Source of the DNA: Cryptosporidium bovis
Lineage: Eukaryota > Apicomplexa > Conoidasida > Eucoccidiorida > Cryptosporidiidae
Assembly: GCA_009768925.2 (NCBI GenBank)
Contig: VHIT02000039.1
Location: 62,001-126,000 of the forward strand
DNA: 64,000 nt
Direction of reading: 5' to 3'
The translations under genes and the position numbers were made by a program. The notes below the pieces were generated by a model. It had not been told where the DNA came from, made no database searches, and saw only the letters and a list, made by a program, of their open reading frames with translations. Of the stretch, positions 48,071-58,800 are shown one piece after another (the stretch's first letter is position 1; each line of letters begins with the position of its first letter).

Positions 48071-51000
48071 ATGAATAATTTTATAATACATTCGTTCTTG
48101 TTGTTAATAAAGTTAATATACGCCTCAAAAGAAGATCAAAAAATATTACTCAGTGTTTATATGGGAAATGAAAATGATGTTAAGGAATTAATTACCTTAA
48201 AAAACGATAGGTTTTTACCCATAAATATCACAACAGAATTGGAATTGGATAAATATGAATTAAATGACATTGAAGATTATTGTTGTTACTATAACAATAA
48301 ATATGAGACTAATTTGGGTTCCAAATCTGAAAATGAGATCCAACTTTCTTCAATAGACTACAAATTGAATGAAAATATTAGAAAAGAACTCTATGTTTAT
48401 GGTTTATGCAAAATAGACAATATTGAGACCCAACAGAATATTCAGAGAAACATGATTAGATTTTACGACTATGAGTATGATCCTTCTCGTCCGATAGAAC
48501 TATCTCCAAAAGATATGGATATTTGGAGAAATAAATTTTATAATAAAATTAAGCTTGAGAATATAACTGTACCTGGAAAAGGAACAGGTAGGTTATTTGT
48601 AAAGGTAAATACAAATGGGTTTTTAAAAGGCAATTATCATTTCAGTCTAAAAATAATTCAAAATGATAATATTGAGACAAAAAACGTTATAATTATAGTA
48701 AAAGAATACCCATTTGAAGTTAGTGTAAAATTGAACAATTATTTACTTAAAGACGCTGATTCACCTGTAAATGAAAGCAATTCTTTTGAAGTAGTAATAA
48801 AAAACAATCTCATATTTGAGAGTATAAAATATGTGGAAATGTACCTGGTTACCGACATAGACAAAAGAATAAGCTGTAAGTCAATCGATATGCAAGTATT
48901 AGGTTTTCCAAGTACTTTGCAAATAATTCCTGGAAAAAAGGTAGAGTTAGAAACCAAATGTGGAAAAAATGAGAATGAAATAATGATGATTAAAAGGTCA
49001 AGGACATTGGAACTAATTATTAGTGGTTCGATATACAACCATGGTAGAGATACCAAGTACAGAAGATCTTTTAATTTATTCAAAGAAACTCACGGGATTA
49101 AAAGTACAAGTGAAGAAATTGTGTTATTTAGTTCAATAAACAATAATTTGGAAAACAAGTATGGTGAAACCGATTATAATTTTAAGAATATGAACCGTAA
49201 AACAAAAAAAAGAAAATACTTGAATAAATACGAAACTGAGACTGTAATTTTGACTGAAAACAATTTGAAAAACGAAATAATAATAATAAAAGTAGGTATT
49301 TTAGTAGATTTGAACGATTTATTTAATAATATATTTAATTTAAGTGACATAAACATTGTATTTAGTATTTCAGAAGTACATGGGTACAGTTTTTTTAAAA
49401 CTTATTTTGAGAACAGAAGTAAAGAGTTGATAATAAATAATATTCAAACTATAACAAAGCACAATTCAATTATATGTCTAGAACTAGTCGTTAAGATTAA
49501 CAAACAGGCGTTAATGAAAGCAATATTTGAGATGGAAAATTTTATTTTTACTATTCCAATAACAATTAAGGTAGCTCAAAATAAAGAAGAAACCAAGCCT
49601 ATTGTCAAAATGATAGATTATAAATTCCAAATAGATTTTAAATTGAACGATTGTTGTATTTACAAAGGAAATATAATAAAAAGTGAGGCGAATACAGATA
49701 AATTAATGATATCCGATGATGAAAAAACTTTGAGATTGGACATATTAAAATTATCCGATCTTAATGTTAATTTTAAGAATGAAACCACAAAAATAGAATT
49801 AATTCACCAAAACAGTGATGGAACAGTGCTTGAAAAAAAGTTGTTGGAAAATTTTATAATTAATAAATATGGCAAACTTGAATTGAGTATTAGAATAGAC
49901 AAATATATAGATGAAAACGAGATAAGGAATAATCAAATAGCACCTTGTGTTGAAGACTACATTTTTGACCTACCTTATAAACTTTTAATAAACGAAAATA
50001 AGTTTTTTCAAATATCTACAACGGACAGATGTGTTCAAATAGATATTGAAGATGAAAATATTGATTTTGGAATTATTCCAGTAAGCATATCTGGAAACAA
50101 TCAAATCTTGGGCAGTATTGAGATAGAAATTAGTAAGGAAGAGAAATATAGCAACTGTTGTGGCAAGATATGGTTGGGTTTCAGTGTAACAAGTACTTAT
50201 ACTCTGGAACTATTATTTAAAGAAAATGAGAATGAAGTCAAAAAAGTGAATTTTTTCCATAATAATCAAGATTCTGAACTAACTACTTATATTTTTCTAA
50301 TTGATCTAGAAAAGGTTGGTAGTTATAGTTTGGTTGTTTACTCAAATTTTGGTGACTCCAAAGTAAAAATAGAGACGGGGAAAACGCTTGATGTATCTGC
50401 AATTTTAAGAATATATTCAAATCGGGGGATGGTAAACTATTTAAATGGTATCGATAGTGTAATATTAGAGGGAGGAATTATTCGAGATGAAGAAGATATT
50501 AAAAAAATCAGCGTGGATAAACTAGGAATTTTAGAAAACAACATTAAAGCTCCCAAGCATCTTTTTTTAATTAAATCAGTTACTATCAAATGCATAATTA
50601 GAAGTTTAGATGTAAAAATAAGTCCATTTAAGATAATAACTCCACCAAATAGCAATTATTTTTCAAAAGAAACAATAGAGATGAGAAAGTTACCACTAAG
50701 TTTTATGCTTGTAGATTTGACAAACAATGAGAAATTTCCTATCCAGTACTCAGTACAAAAAGATGAGAGTTTTATGAGGAATAGTATGAGTGTGTCTGAA
50801 TATATAAAGGAAAATTACGCAATTTACGTGGAATATAAGAATGATTTAATGAACAATATGAAAACAACAGGAATAAAAAATGAACATGAGTTTGAATTAA
50901 TTAAGAATACTGTTTATCAGGATTACTTAGCATTTAATTTTCCATACAAAGACTTATTTTTAAAAAGAGTAGAATTTGATTATAATACTGGTTCGCTGTT

Positions 51001-54000
51001 GATATTCGATGAAAACACTGAAAAGTCATTGGTTATAAAATTAATTTCAGAAAAAATTAAGAATTTATATAAATCAGTGTCTATTTACTTTGGACAGAAT
51101 GGAATCAATTCTTGGAAAATAACTCTTATTTTCAAAGATAAATATTTAAAAGAAATAATAACCTCAAACTTTAAGATATATGAAACAGGCAAAATGGCAT
51201 GGTTTCTAGAATCAAACGAACCATATTTAAATAAAAAAGCATTTGGTAACTTTACACCTGTTTTTTTTGATTATATAAGTTTAGATAAGGGTTTCAAATT
51301 GGATAAAATATTTGATAAAAGTAAGTTAAAGAGGACAATAAATATTTCAATAGTACCGTGGATTGAAATCTCAAAGGACACCTCTAGAACGGGTTATCTG
51401 TTGCCTAACGAAAAGAGAGTAATACCTATTTTGATTCACAATCAAATAGTGACATCTAGTTCATCTAAATCAAGACTGAAGGACCTGACATGCAATTATA
51501 ACTTAGTATTTAAGGGATTGGTTGAGATAAATAAAGAAAGGAACGGTAAATTTCTCTATGGATACGAAGAACTATTTGCGAGAAAATTGGTTGAAGATGA
51601 CAAAGAGTTGAGGAATGAGAGCACAGGAATAAGGTCTTATTTTCCATTAAATTGGAAAGTACCAAATATTTTAAACAGTTCAGGATTTGGAGGTGGTTTT
51701 GTGAAGAAAATAACATTGGTTAATTTGCCGTATGATTCAAATTTAAACACAGGAGGTAAATCTGTAGGTTTTATAGTTGAAATCCAGAATCCAATTATAT
51801 GTACTGAAAAAACGAACAAAGGAATCGATCAAAGTAATGACGAAAGCGATGATGATGAAGATGAAATTAGAGAAATCAAAGTTGAATTGGAAGAAAATAG
51901 TGCGATATGCCCCCCATTTAACAACATTGACTTAATTAAAGGTTTTAGGATAATATGGTATCCATACAACAGTTTTAGTTCAACAAACTATAGAAACACT
52001 GAAATACTTTTAGAAAATGTCCCGAAGTACAACTTTAAGACAAGCTCATACGATTACGAAAGCAACGATGACGATAATAAAGATAAAAGTGACACAATAA
52101 GTAAGATTTTTGTGGATTACTTGAAGGAACACAATTCAGAAGAATCCGATTATGCATATTATTTAGAGATAAATTGCAACTGTACAATAAATCATCAATA
52201 TACTTTTAAATTTTCAATAATACATCACAACAATATTCAAAATAGTGTATTTATTCCTCCTTTTGGATTTAATGTTACCGTTCAAGATTATTCGCTGACA
52301 TGGTTTAGATTACTTAAGAGTGAAGATAGGAAAATAAGAGACTTAACTCAAAAAGTATGCAATGGCAAAATTAAAATATTCCCCGACAACATTGGAATAT
52401 TACTTTGGGACAAGAGTATGCTTAAATCTACTATAGGTATGAGTTTAGGTTATATTGTAGATTTCGGTGATAACAATGCGATAAATGAGGAATGGGTGTT
52501 AAGTGAATCAAGTTATTTGGATTTCGAGGATGGCATTGACAACATAAAACGATTAATTAGTTTAAGGAGTTACAGAGGAGATGACGGAGATGGTGTATTG
52601 GGCTACTTTAATTTGAACAAAAGTAAAGTAAGTAAATCAATAAATGATAAATACAAGTATAGTTTGGAAATACCTGAAAAATTACCATCAAAATTAAAGA
52701 TCAGATTTATAATAAGAATATTGAATACCAACTACGAGACTTATCAATGTAAATCAAGAGTTTATGAAACCTTTGAGGGAGTTCCGACAAGCCCATTGAA
52801 TTTGGAATACATTCCATTGACTTACGATTCAATAAAAGTAAGTTGGGAAACTCCATTAAGTGATGGTGGTTACAAAATAACGGAATACGAAATAATATTA
52901 ACACCAAGCATAATAGTAGATGAAAGTAAATCAAAAATAGACAAGATAGTAAAGAGGAGTAAAAATTCTTTTCTTGTTATTGAAAATCTTATTCCAATAA
53001 TAACCTATAAATGTGAGGTTATGGCAATAAATAAAATAGGTAGTGGAAGAGTAGCTTATATAGGAAATATAACATCAAAAAAAACTAGTAAAGAAACTTT
53101 AGGTACGTGCAGTAATTTAAGTGTTTTTAGGTTTGTAATCGATGAAAATACAAATAAAGAAATGAGTTGGAAAATATACAAAGAACTATACAATGATTTA
53201 AACAAGGTTTATATTTACACTTATTGCGTTAAAGATATAAAAAAAGAGTTATGGAGAAATACTGGTACAAAGGGAGATATTGGAAAAAGTTATGAACTTA
53301 TTTTTATTCACAAAGGAAAAAGTTTGTGCAAAGAAACAAAAGAAGGTTTAAAATGCACATTTTTGGAAAGAGTAAATGATAATACCTTTAAAGAGCTAAA
53401 TTGTGAAAGTTTTTCCTTTAAGGTAATAGAAAAACAAAGCAACGATATAAATAAGTGTATTATGAACGTAAATTCAGATAACATGAGACTTTTATATAGA
53501 CATGAAACAAGAGCTGAAAATATTGATGATAATATAGTAGTTCGTCGTTATTTGAGTTTAAAACACATGCTATTAAAAGAGGACTACGAAATGGAAAATA
53601 CAATAAACTCGGGAGACTCATTAGTTTACTATCCTATAGGTTACAATCCAAAGTGGGACAATGGCTTAAACAAAATTAAAATGAGAATAGGAATTTTTAA
53701 TCCAAATACAACATTTATTTATGTGAAAGTAAACTACATATATGATTTAAATGGTTTTGAGGATTTAATAGCAGGTAATGAAACAGAAAATACTTATTTT
53801 TATGATTTAAAAAGTAACAGCGGAGACAACGGTTTGATGTTTAAAAAAACATGGTCACTAGGTATTAGAAATAGTGAAAACAATAGTTATGGTTATAATC
53901 ATAAGTCAAGTAGAAATAAAAGTTCCAGTGATTTGATTGTCGAAATAATGATATTAAACTTAATACCAGATATGACAGGATTGATAACAATAGATGAATT

Positions 54001-55495
54001 GGATGAAAACAGAAACAAGAAATCAACTTCAAAACATATTATCAGAATACCTAGGAGAATAGTTGAGACAAATGAGTTAAAAGTCAGAAGACTATTGAAC
54101 ATAAATGAGTTACTAAACGTAAATTTGACAAGTATTATTTCAAATATAGACTACTTTGGCTTTGTGAATAACAAATTATTCAGTAGATTTAGACAATTAA
54201 AGAATACTAAAAACACCTATTTTAATAACAACAATAACGGTGAATATGTTGAACTAGATATGAGAATAGATTCAAAAAATAGCGACCATTTATCCAATTC
54301 TCTTTTTGTGTCTAGCAAGATAATAATAGATAACTGGCCAGAAGATTACGAGAGGAGAATATTCGACGAAATAGGAATAAAGATCAATTCTGGCAATTTA
54401 ATCTTCAAAAATACCGAAAAAGGAGAGAATTTAGCGACTAATCGTGAAATAAGTGGTATAGTCAGCAATTATAAACCATTATCAGAATTATCGTACTACA
54501 ATAATAACAATGACAGTATATCTGCATTATTTGACGGAGATAGGAATACAAAGTTAGACTACTATAAGAGTGAAAACACAGAAAACAATGATTCAAGCTT
54601 TCCACATATTAAATTATCATTTAAAGAACCAATATGCGTATTGTTTATAAGATTAAATTGGGAGATTGATTATTCACCTATATCAACATTAACAAAAGTA
54701 AAAGTTAGATCAAGCAATGAGTCAAAAACAAGAGACAGGATATTTAATCCTATGATACACAATTGTGATTCAGAAAAAGAATTTGGAGAGAGAATTGATA
54801 CAATACAGATATTGCCTCCAGAAGAGATGGTAAACACATATTTTACAAATCCACTTAATCGTTATCCAAGCATTCACGAAATAACGCTCCACTTTGTAGG
54901 ATCATGTAGAAACAGGAATGGGACGGAATATGAAAATAACATGGAAAATGAATTTGAATTGTTTCTATCTTTAATTGGGATTGAAATAGTTCCATGCATC
55001 ACAAATGACCTGGTCATATCATATTCTGATCCGTTATCTCAGAGAAATAATTCCCTGGTAAACACCAATCACAGGATTGAAAAGAGTCATCTAATGGACA
55101 AATACACTGAAATACAAAAAAAAATAATTGAAAACATTGACAAAGAACAAAATAAGAGCGAAGCACTTTTGTTAAAATACAAAAACAACACTCTAGATAA
55201 ATCAAATATCTATTTGGATTTGAATACAATACTCTCAGAAGAGAATGTTTTAAGATCGTCTCAGATACCAAAAAAGAGAATATTAATACAGAATACGGGG
55301 AATAACGATCATTTGAACAAGACAGTTGAGCCAAAAGTAAGTATAAAAACATCAAATAGGAGATTGATTCATGTGGATTATGAAAAACCTGTTAGTTTTG
55401 ATGAAAGTTTTGTTTATTGTTTGATTTACAATTGGTTAGATCTAACAATAATATTCGTATTAAATTACGCAATGACAAAGTCTAGAAGTGCCTAG
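48071..55495 (+). CDS. Large predicted secreted/surface protein with FN3 domain
   Basis: I do not recognise a named family. The 2474-residue protein starts with a probable signal peptide (MNNFIIHSFLLLIKLIYASK). It has a long, beta-rich, Lys/Asn/Ile-rich ectodomain with several Cys pairs (CCYY, DCCIY, NCCGKIW). Near residues 1570-1675 is a fibronectin type III domain (VPTSPLNLEY, then IKVSWETPLSDGGYKITEYEI and YKCEVMAINKIGSG). Near 2130-2220 is a possible galactose-binding-like segment (ISALFDGDRNTKLDYYK, then HIKLSFKEPICVLFIRLNW). A weakly hydrophobic stretch at the C-terminus (about 2448-2468, YNWLDLTIIFVLNYAM) may be a membrane anchor. The ATG at 48071 is the first in frame. Adhesion or surface structure is the obvious guess, but no function can be claimed. 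Confidence 0.85.
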   Translation: MNNFIIHSFLLLIKLIYASKEDQKILLSVYMGNENDVKELITLKNDRFLPINITTELELDKYELNDIEDYCCYYNNKYETNLGSKSENEIQLSSIDYKLNENIRKELYVYGLCKIDNIETQQNIQRNMIRFYDYEYDPSRPIELSPKDMDIWRNKFYNKIKLENITVPGKGTGRLFVKVNTNGFLKGNYHFSLKIIQNDNIETKNVIIIVKEYPFEVSVKLNNYLLKDADSPVNESNSFEVVIKNNLIFESIKYVEMYLVTDIDKRISCKSIDMQVLGFPSTLQIIPGKKVELETKCGKNENEIMMIKRSRTLELIISGSIYNHGRDTKYRRSFNLFKETHGIKSTSEEIVLFSSINNNLENKYGETDYNFKNMNRKTKKRKYLNKYETETVILTENNLKNEIIIIKVGILVDLNDLFNNIFNLSDINIVFSISEVHGYSFFKTYFENRSKELIINNIQTITKHNSIICLELVVKINKQALMKAIFEMENFIFTIPITIKVAQNKEETKPIVKMIDYKFQIDFKLNDCCIYKGNIIKSEANTDKLMISDDEKTLRLDILKLSDLNVNFKNETTKIELIHQNSDGTVLEKKLLENFIINKYGKLELSIRIDKYIDENEIRNNQIAPCVEDYIFDLPYKLLINENKFFQISTTDRCVQIDIEDENIDFGIIPVSISGNNQILGSIEIEISKEEKYSNCCGKIWLGFSVTSTYTLELLFKENENEVKKVNFFHNNQDSELTTYIFLIDLEKVGSYSLVVYSNFGDSKVKIETGKTLDVSAILRIYSNRGMVNYLNGIDSVILEGGIIRDEEDIKKISVDKLGILENNIKAPKHLFLIKSVTIKCIIRSLDVKISPFKIITPPNSNYFSKETIEMRKLPLSFMLVDLTNNEKFPIQYSVQKDESFMRNSMSVSEYIKENYAIYVEYKNDLMNNMKTTGIKNEHEFELIKNTVYQDYLAFNFPYKDLFLKRVEFDYNTGSLLIFDENTEKSLVIKLISEKIKNLYKSVSIYFGQNGINSWKITLIFKDKYLKEIITSNFKIYETGKMAWFLESNEPYLNKKAFGNFTPVFFDYISLDKGFKLDKIFDKSKLKRTINISIVPWIEISKDTSRTGYLLPNEKRVIPILIHNQIVTSSSSKSRLKDLTCNYNLVFKGLVEINKERNGKFLYGYEELFARKLVEDDKELRNESTGIRSYFPLNWKVPNILNSSGFGGGFVKKITLVNLPYDSNLNTGGKSVGFIVEIQNPIICTEKTNKGIDQSNDESDDDEDEIREIKVELEENSAICPPFNNIDLIKGFRIIWYPYNSFSSTNYRNTEILLENVPKYNFKTSSYDYESNDDDNKDKSDTISKIFVDYLKEHNSEESDYAYYLEINCNCTINHQYTFKFSIIHHNNIQNSVFIPPFGFNVTVQDYSLTWFRLLKSEDRKIRDLTQKVCNGKIKIFPDNIGILLWDKSMLKSTIGMSLGYIVDFGDNNAINEEWVLSESSYLDFEDGIDNIKRLISLRSYRGDDGDGVLGYFNLNKSKVSKSINDKYKYSLEIPEKLPSKLKIRFIIRILNTNYETYQCKSRVYETFEGVPTSPLNLEYIPLTYDSIKVSWETPLSDGGYKITEYEIILTPSIIVDESKSKIDKIVKRSKNSFLVIENLIPIITYKCEVMAINKIGSGRVAYIGNITSKKTSKETLGTCSNLSVFRFVIDENTNKEMSWKIYKELYNDLNKVYIYTYCVKDIKKELWRNTGTKGDIGKSYELIFIHKGKSLCKETKEGLKCTFLERVNDNTFKELNCESFSFKVIEKQSNDINKCIMNVNSDNMRLLYRHETRAENIDDNIVVRRYLSLKHMLLKEDYEMENTINSGDSLVYYPIGYNPKWDNGLNKIKMRIGIFNPNTTFIYVKVNYIYDLNGFEDLIAGNETENTYFYDLKSNSGDNGLMFKKTWSLGIRNSENNSYGYNHKSSRNKSSSDLIVEIMILNLIPDMTGLITIDELDENRNKKSTSKHIIRIPRRIVETNELKVRRLLNINELLNVNLTSIISNIDYFGFVNNKLFSRFRQLKNTKNTYFNNNNNGEYVELDMRIDSKNSDHLSNSLFVSSKIIIDNWPEDYERRIFDEIGIKINSGNLIFKNTEKGENLATNREISGIVSNYKPLSELSYYNNNNDSISALFDGDRNTKLDYYKSENTENNDSSFPHIKLSFKEPICVLFIRLNWEIDYSPISTLTKVKVRSSNESKTRDRIFNPMIHNCDSEKEFGERIDTIQILPPEEMVNTYFTNPLNRYPSIHEITLHFVGSCRNRNGTEYENNMENEFELFLSLIGIEIVPCITNDLVISYSDPLSQRNNSLVNTNHRIEKSHLMDKYTEIQKKIIENIDKEQNKSEALLLKYKNNTLDKSNIYLDLNTILSEENVLRSSQIPKKRILIQNTGNNDHLNKTVEPKVSIKTSNRRLIHVDYEKPVSFDESFVYCLIYNWLDLTIIFVLNYAMTKSRSA

Positions 55496-55845
55496 TGTTA
55501 GAAATTTAGATCACTAGAATGTATATTACAGCTTATTGTTTTAAGCCCTCTGAATATGTTAAACTTTATGTTAGTAAATCAAATTTAACCCACGTTTTTT
55601 TGTTGTGCCTACAAACACTGCTAAATTAAACATCGATACCCAATAAATAATAAATGTGGCGCCAACACATTCACAAGAAAATCAAATTAAATTATGGAAA
55701 AAAAATCAGAATAGGCAAAAAGGTTAAATATAAGAAAATAAAAGGGAATATTATAATAGTGGTGGTAAATTAGAGCCTTTTTAGGCATCGGGTGGTCAGA
55801 TTTGTAGAGACGATAACGGTTGAAGACACAGGTGTGTGTAGAGTG
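55496..55845. other. TAF1 promoter region and uncertain 5' end
   Basis: It holds TGGCGCCA at 55657-55664 and an acceptor-like CCTTTTTAG ending at 55784. A short open frame at 55654-55773 starts at an ATG overlapping the E2F-like box, but it ends in a stop before the TAF1 frame. The TAF1 reading frame is open from 55774, without an ATG until 55846. Confidence 0.5.
55657..55664. promoter_or_regulatory. TGGCGCCA palindrome (E2F-like)
   Basis: A perfect site lies about 180 bp upstream of the TAF1 ATG. It is one of several identical words at housekeeping promoters in this window. Confidence 0.45.
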
Positions 55846-58800
55846 ATGAGGATAGAATCACGTAAAAATGTGGTTTTAGGCAACTACTCAAATTTGTTAT
55901 TAAGCACTTGTGGAATAAATGTGGGTGAATTCACAACAGAGGAGGAATATGAAGCAGTAGATGGCGAGGAGGAGGTAGGGGAAGTCACTTATGAGTCAAT
56001 AAATAACGATTGTGAAAATGAAGTTTTGGTGAAAAAGGTTTTTGAAATTAAGTTACCAATTAACTTTGATGCAATTGATTTGAATGTTTACGAAAATAAA
56101 GAGGACAAAAATACCAATGAAGGTTTTGACAAAAAAGAAAATACTGACATTTGTGTTAGTGAAATAGATACAGATGATGAAAGCAAGGTAATGAAAATAC
56201 CAGAAAGTTTGGTTAAACCATTAGTGGAGGAGAAAGATGTAGGTGTTCAAGACACTAACAGTTGTTTTTTGAATAATTCAACTATCCACAAAAGACTGAA
56301 CAGTGCCATAACTGAAATGTTGAATGGAATGGAGGAAAATGCAAATAGTGATGAGCCAGGACTTGATTTGAATGGAAATAGGGTTGGAGGAAGAGCTAGA
56401 TCTAATATGCTTAAGTTACTGTTATGGGGAGAAAAATTGAAATGTGATAAGATTGAGAGTAATGACGGAAAAGCAAGCAAATTAAGTTTAAGAGGTCAAA
56501 AAGAATGGTTTATAAATATTTCTGACGACTTGGATAGTGGTGACGAAATAGAGAACGATATGTATAAGTATGATATATCTGAGAGTGAAAAATACGAATT
56601 AAAAATGAAGTCTAAAATAAAAAGTGATAAAGCAGTAGAAAGAGGCTTAAACATTATTGAAATGATGAAAATGGCCTCTAATGATTTTAGAGGTAGGAAC
56701 TACATCAGCATAGACATAAAGAATGGATTTATGAATAAGTCAATATATAGTTACAGGAATGATGTAAGGAGGAAGATAATAGATGCAGCAAAATCTGGTC
56801 TAAATGATTTAAATAATTCTAATACTGTATCAAAAAGCATCTCAGGGGGGAGTAGTGGCATTAATGTACCATCAGCTGGAAGCAAGAATGATGGTTCTGG
56901 TGTTCCAGTGGCATCTGGAGTCTGTGGAGGTTCTGTTGTTTTAAGTGATGTAAGTAATACCATTACTAGCAACAATACAACCGTAAATTCAACATTAAAC
57001 TGTCAAAATAACAAAACACTGAATAAAACTCAACAAGAACGTCAGAAACGTCAAAAAATGAAGAAAATAAACAAACAAAAGCGTTTAGAGTTGGCAATAA
57101 TGGGAATGGATTTAATGGATTATGAGAACACTGTAGAGAGCATGGAGGACAACCACGACTTACTGGGATCACAACTTGGATTTGAGAATAATTCTTCGGC
57201 ATTTTTCGGTGGAATTGAATGTTTATTTGGGGGTAATTATGTTGCTAATGGATCAGGTACTGGAATTGGAAATATTTACAGTACCATGTCTCAATTAGCA
57301 GCATCATTTGTATTTAGTACTTTGAATAGGTCTACTACAAATGATAATATGGACCCATTAGTGAGGTCATTAACTTTAAGAGATTTATTGCATTTAGTAC
57401 CGAGTATATTCAACGGAAAAAGTATATCTGTAGATAGTCGAAACAATAGAAGCAAAATGAAGGAGTTAGATGAGTGGATATATGATGCATATGAGAATAT
57501 AAAAAAAGGTAACATAAGGGGAATAACTAAAAGAAAAAATGAAAAGCAGAATTTACTTATAAAGTGGCTATCATTTGTAAATTCAATAGCAGCAGAGAAT
57601 AAGGGTCCATTAATATACGAAATATGGAGTGATAATTTTCGTCAATATTATGAAAGTAGAGCCAATATAAATAATAATACATTCAACCATTTGGAGGTTG
57701 GAACGGAAGAATTTTACAGATTATTCGGGAAAGGAGGACGTTTTAGCATTGATATTAAGGATAAGGAAAAAGAGGCAATGTTAAACAAGAATGGTGAATT
57801 TGATGGTAATAATAATGAAAGCATAGATAGCAAGGGTAAACTTTCATTGGAAAATAAAAAAGAAGACAATGAGCACGAGCACAAAAACAACTTTCAATTA
57901 CCTTCAATCTCAAATTTACACACGCCACTTGCTTGGTCATTTTACCTAGTTAGTGGTAATATGCTACCAATAGACGGAGTTAGATTTCACAAATTCGACT
58001 TTAGAGCCGGTATGTATGAGTCATTGACATCAAAGTCAAATCCCACTTATAATTACTCCCAGAACTGGTTCAATTCACTATTAAATTCAAAATCAGTAAA
58101 AAATGATACCGGATTTGAATTATTCGGGCCGTGGTTAGTCAATCCCGTGGCAAATATGCTAAATAAGAATTCAAATACGTCTTCTTCAAGTTCAAGTAAT
58201 AGTTACAATAGTGGAGGTGGGAATGTTGGGATACCACCACTACTATATCGCTACCATCAGAGACTAAAGGATTTTAAGGAAATACCATCAGGTATAAACT
58301 CTTCGGTCTGTTTCGTTTCACCTGAGGATCTATCTCTATCTCACAAAACACCAATAGCGTTTTTTGAGTATGTGGAGCAGAATCCATTACTTTTGAATAA
58401 TATTGGAATGGCAGGGAGGATAATTAGATACGTTAAGTACGATAAAGAGACTGCAAGCAGTACCATTGATAAAGTAATATCAAAATCTGGTCCATTAGGA
58501 GTAACTAGAATAGTAAACGAGAAAAATAACGTTGAATTACCTAAATTATTTGGTGTAGAATATCCTCTTGAGAGCAATGATTCGATGGGACTTTTCGAGA
58601 CGGGATTGTTTAAGGCACCAGTATATCACCATAATTATGAATACAGTAAAGAGGAGAAGGAAAAGACTGCTGGTGACAGTGGGATAACATCCTGTGATTT
58701 TCTGTTAATACGAAAACATGTCAACTCAGGGAGTTCTGGAACAGGCAACAACGCTTCCTCAACAAAAAAGTGTTACTTATACTTGCGTCCATTAAATGAA

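Noticed and set aside
55654-55773. ATG frame upstream of TAF1 as a first exon
   Set aside because: Its usable donors are phase 0 while the TAF1 frame at the acceptor needs phase 2; joining gives an early stop.
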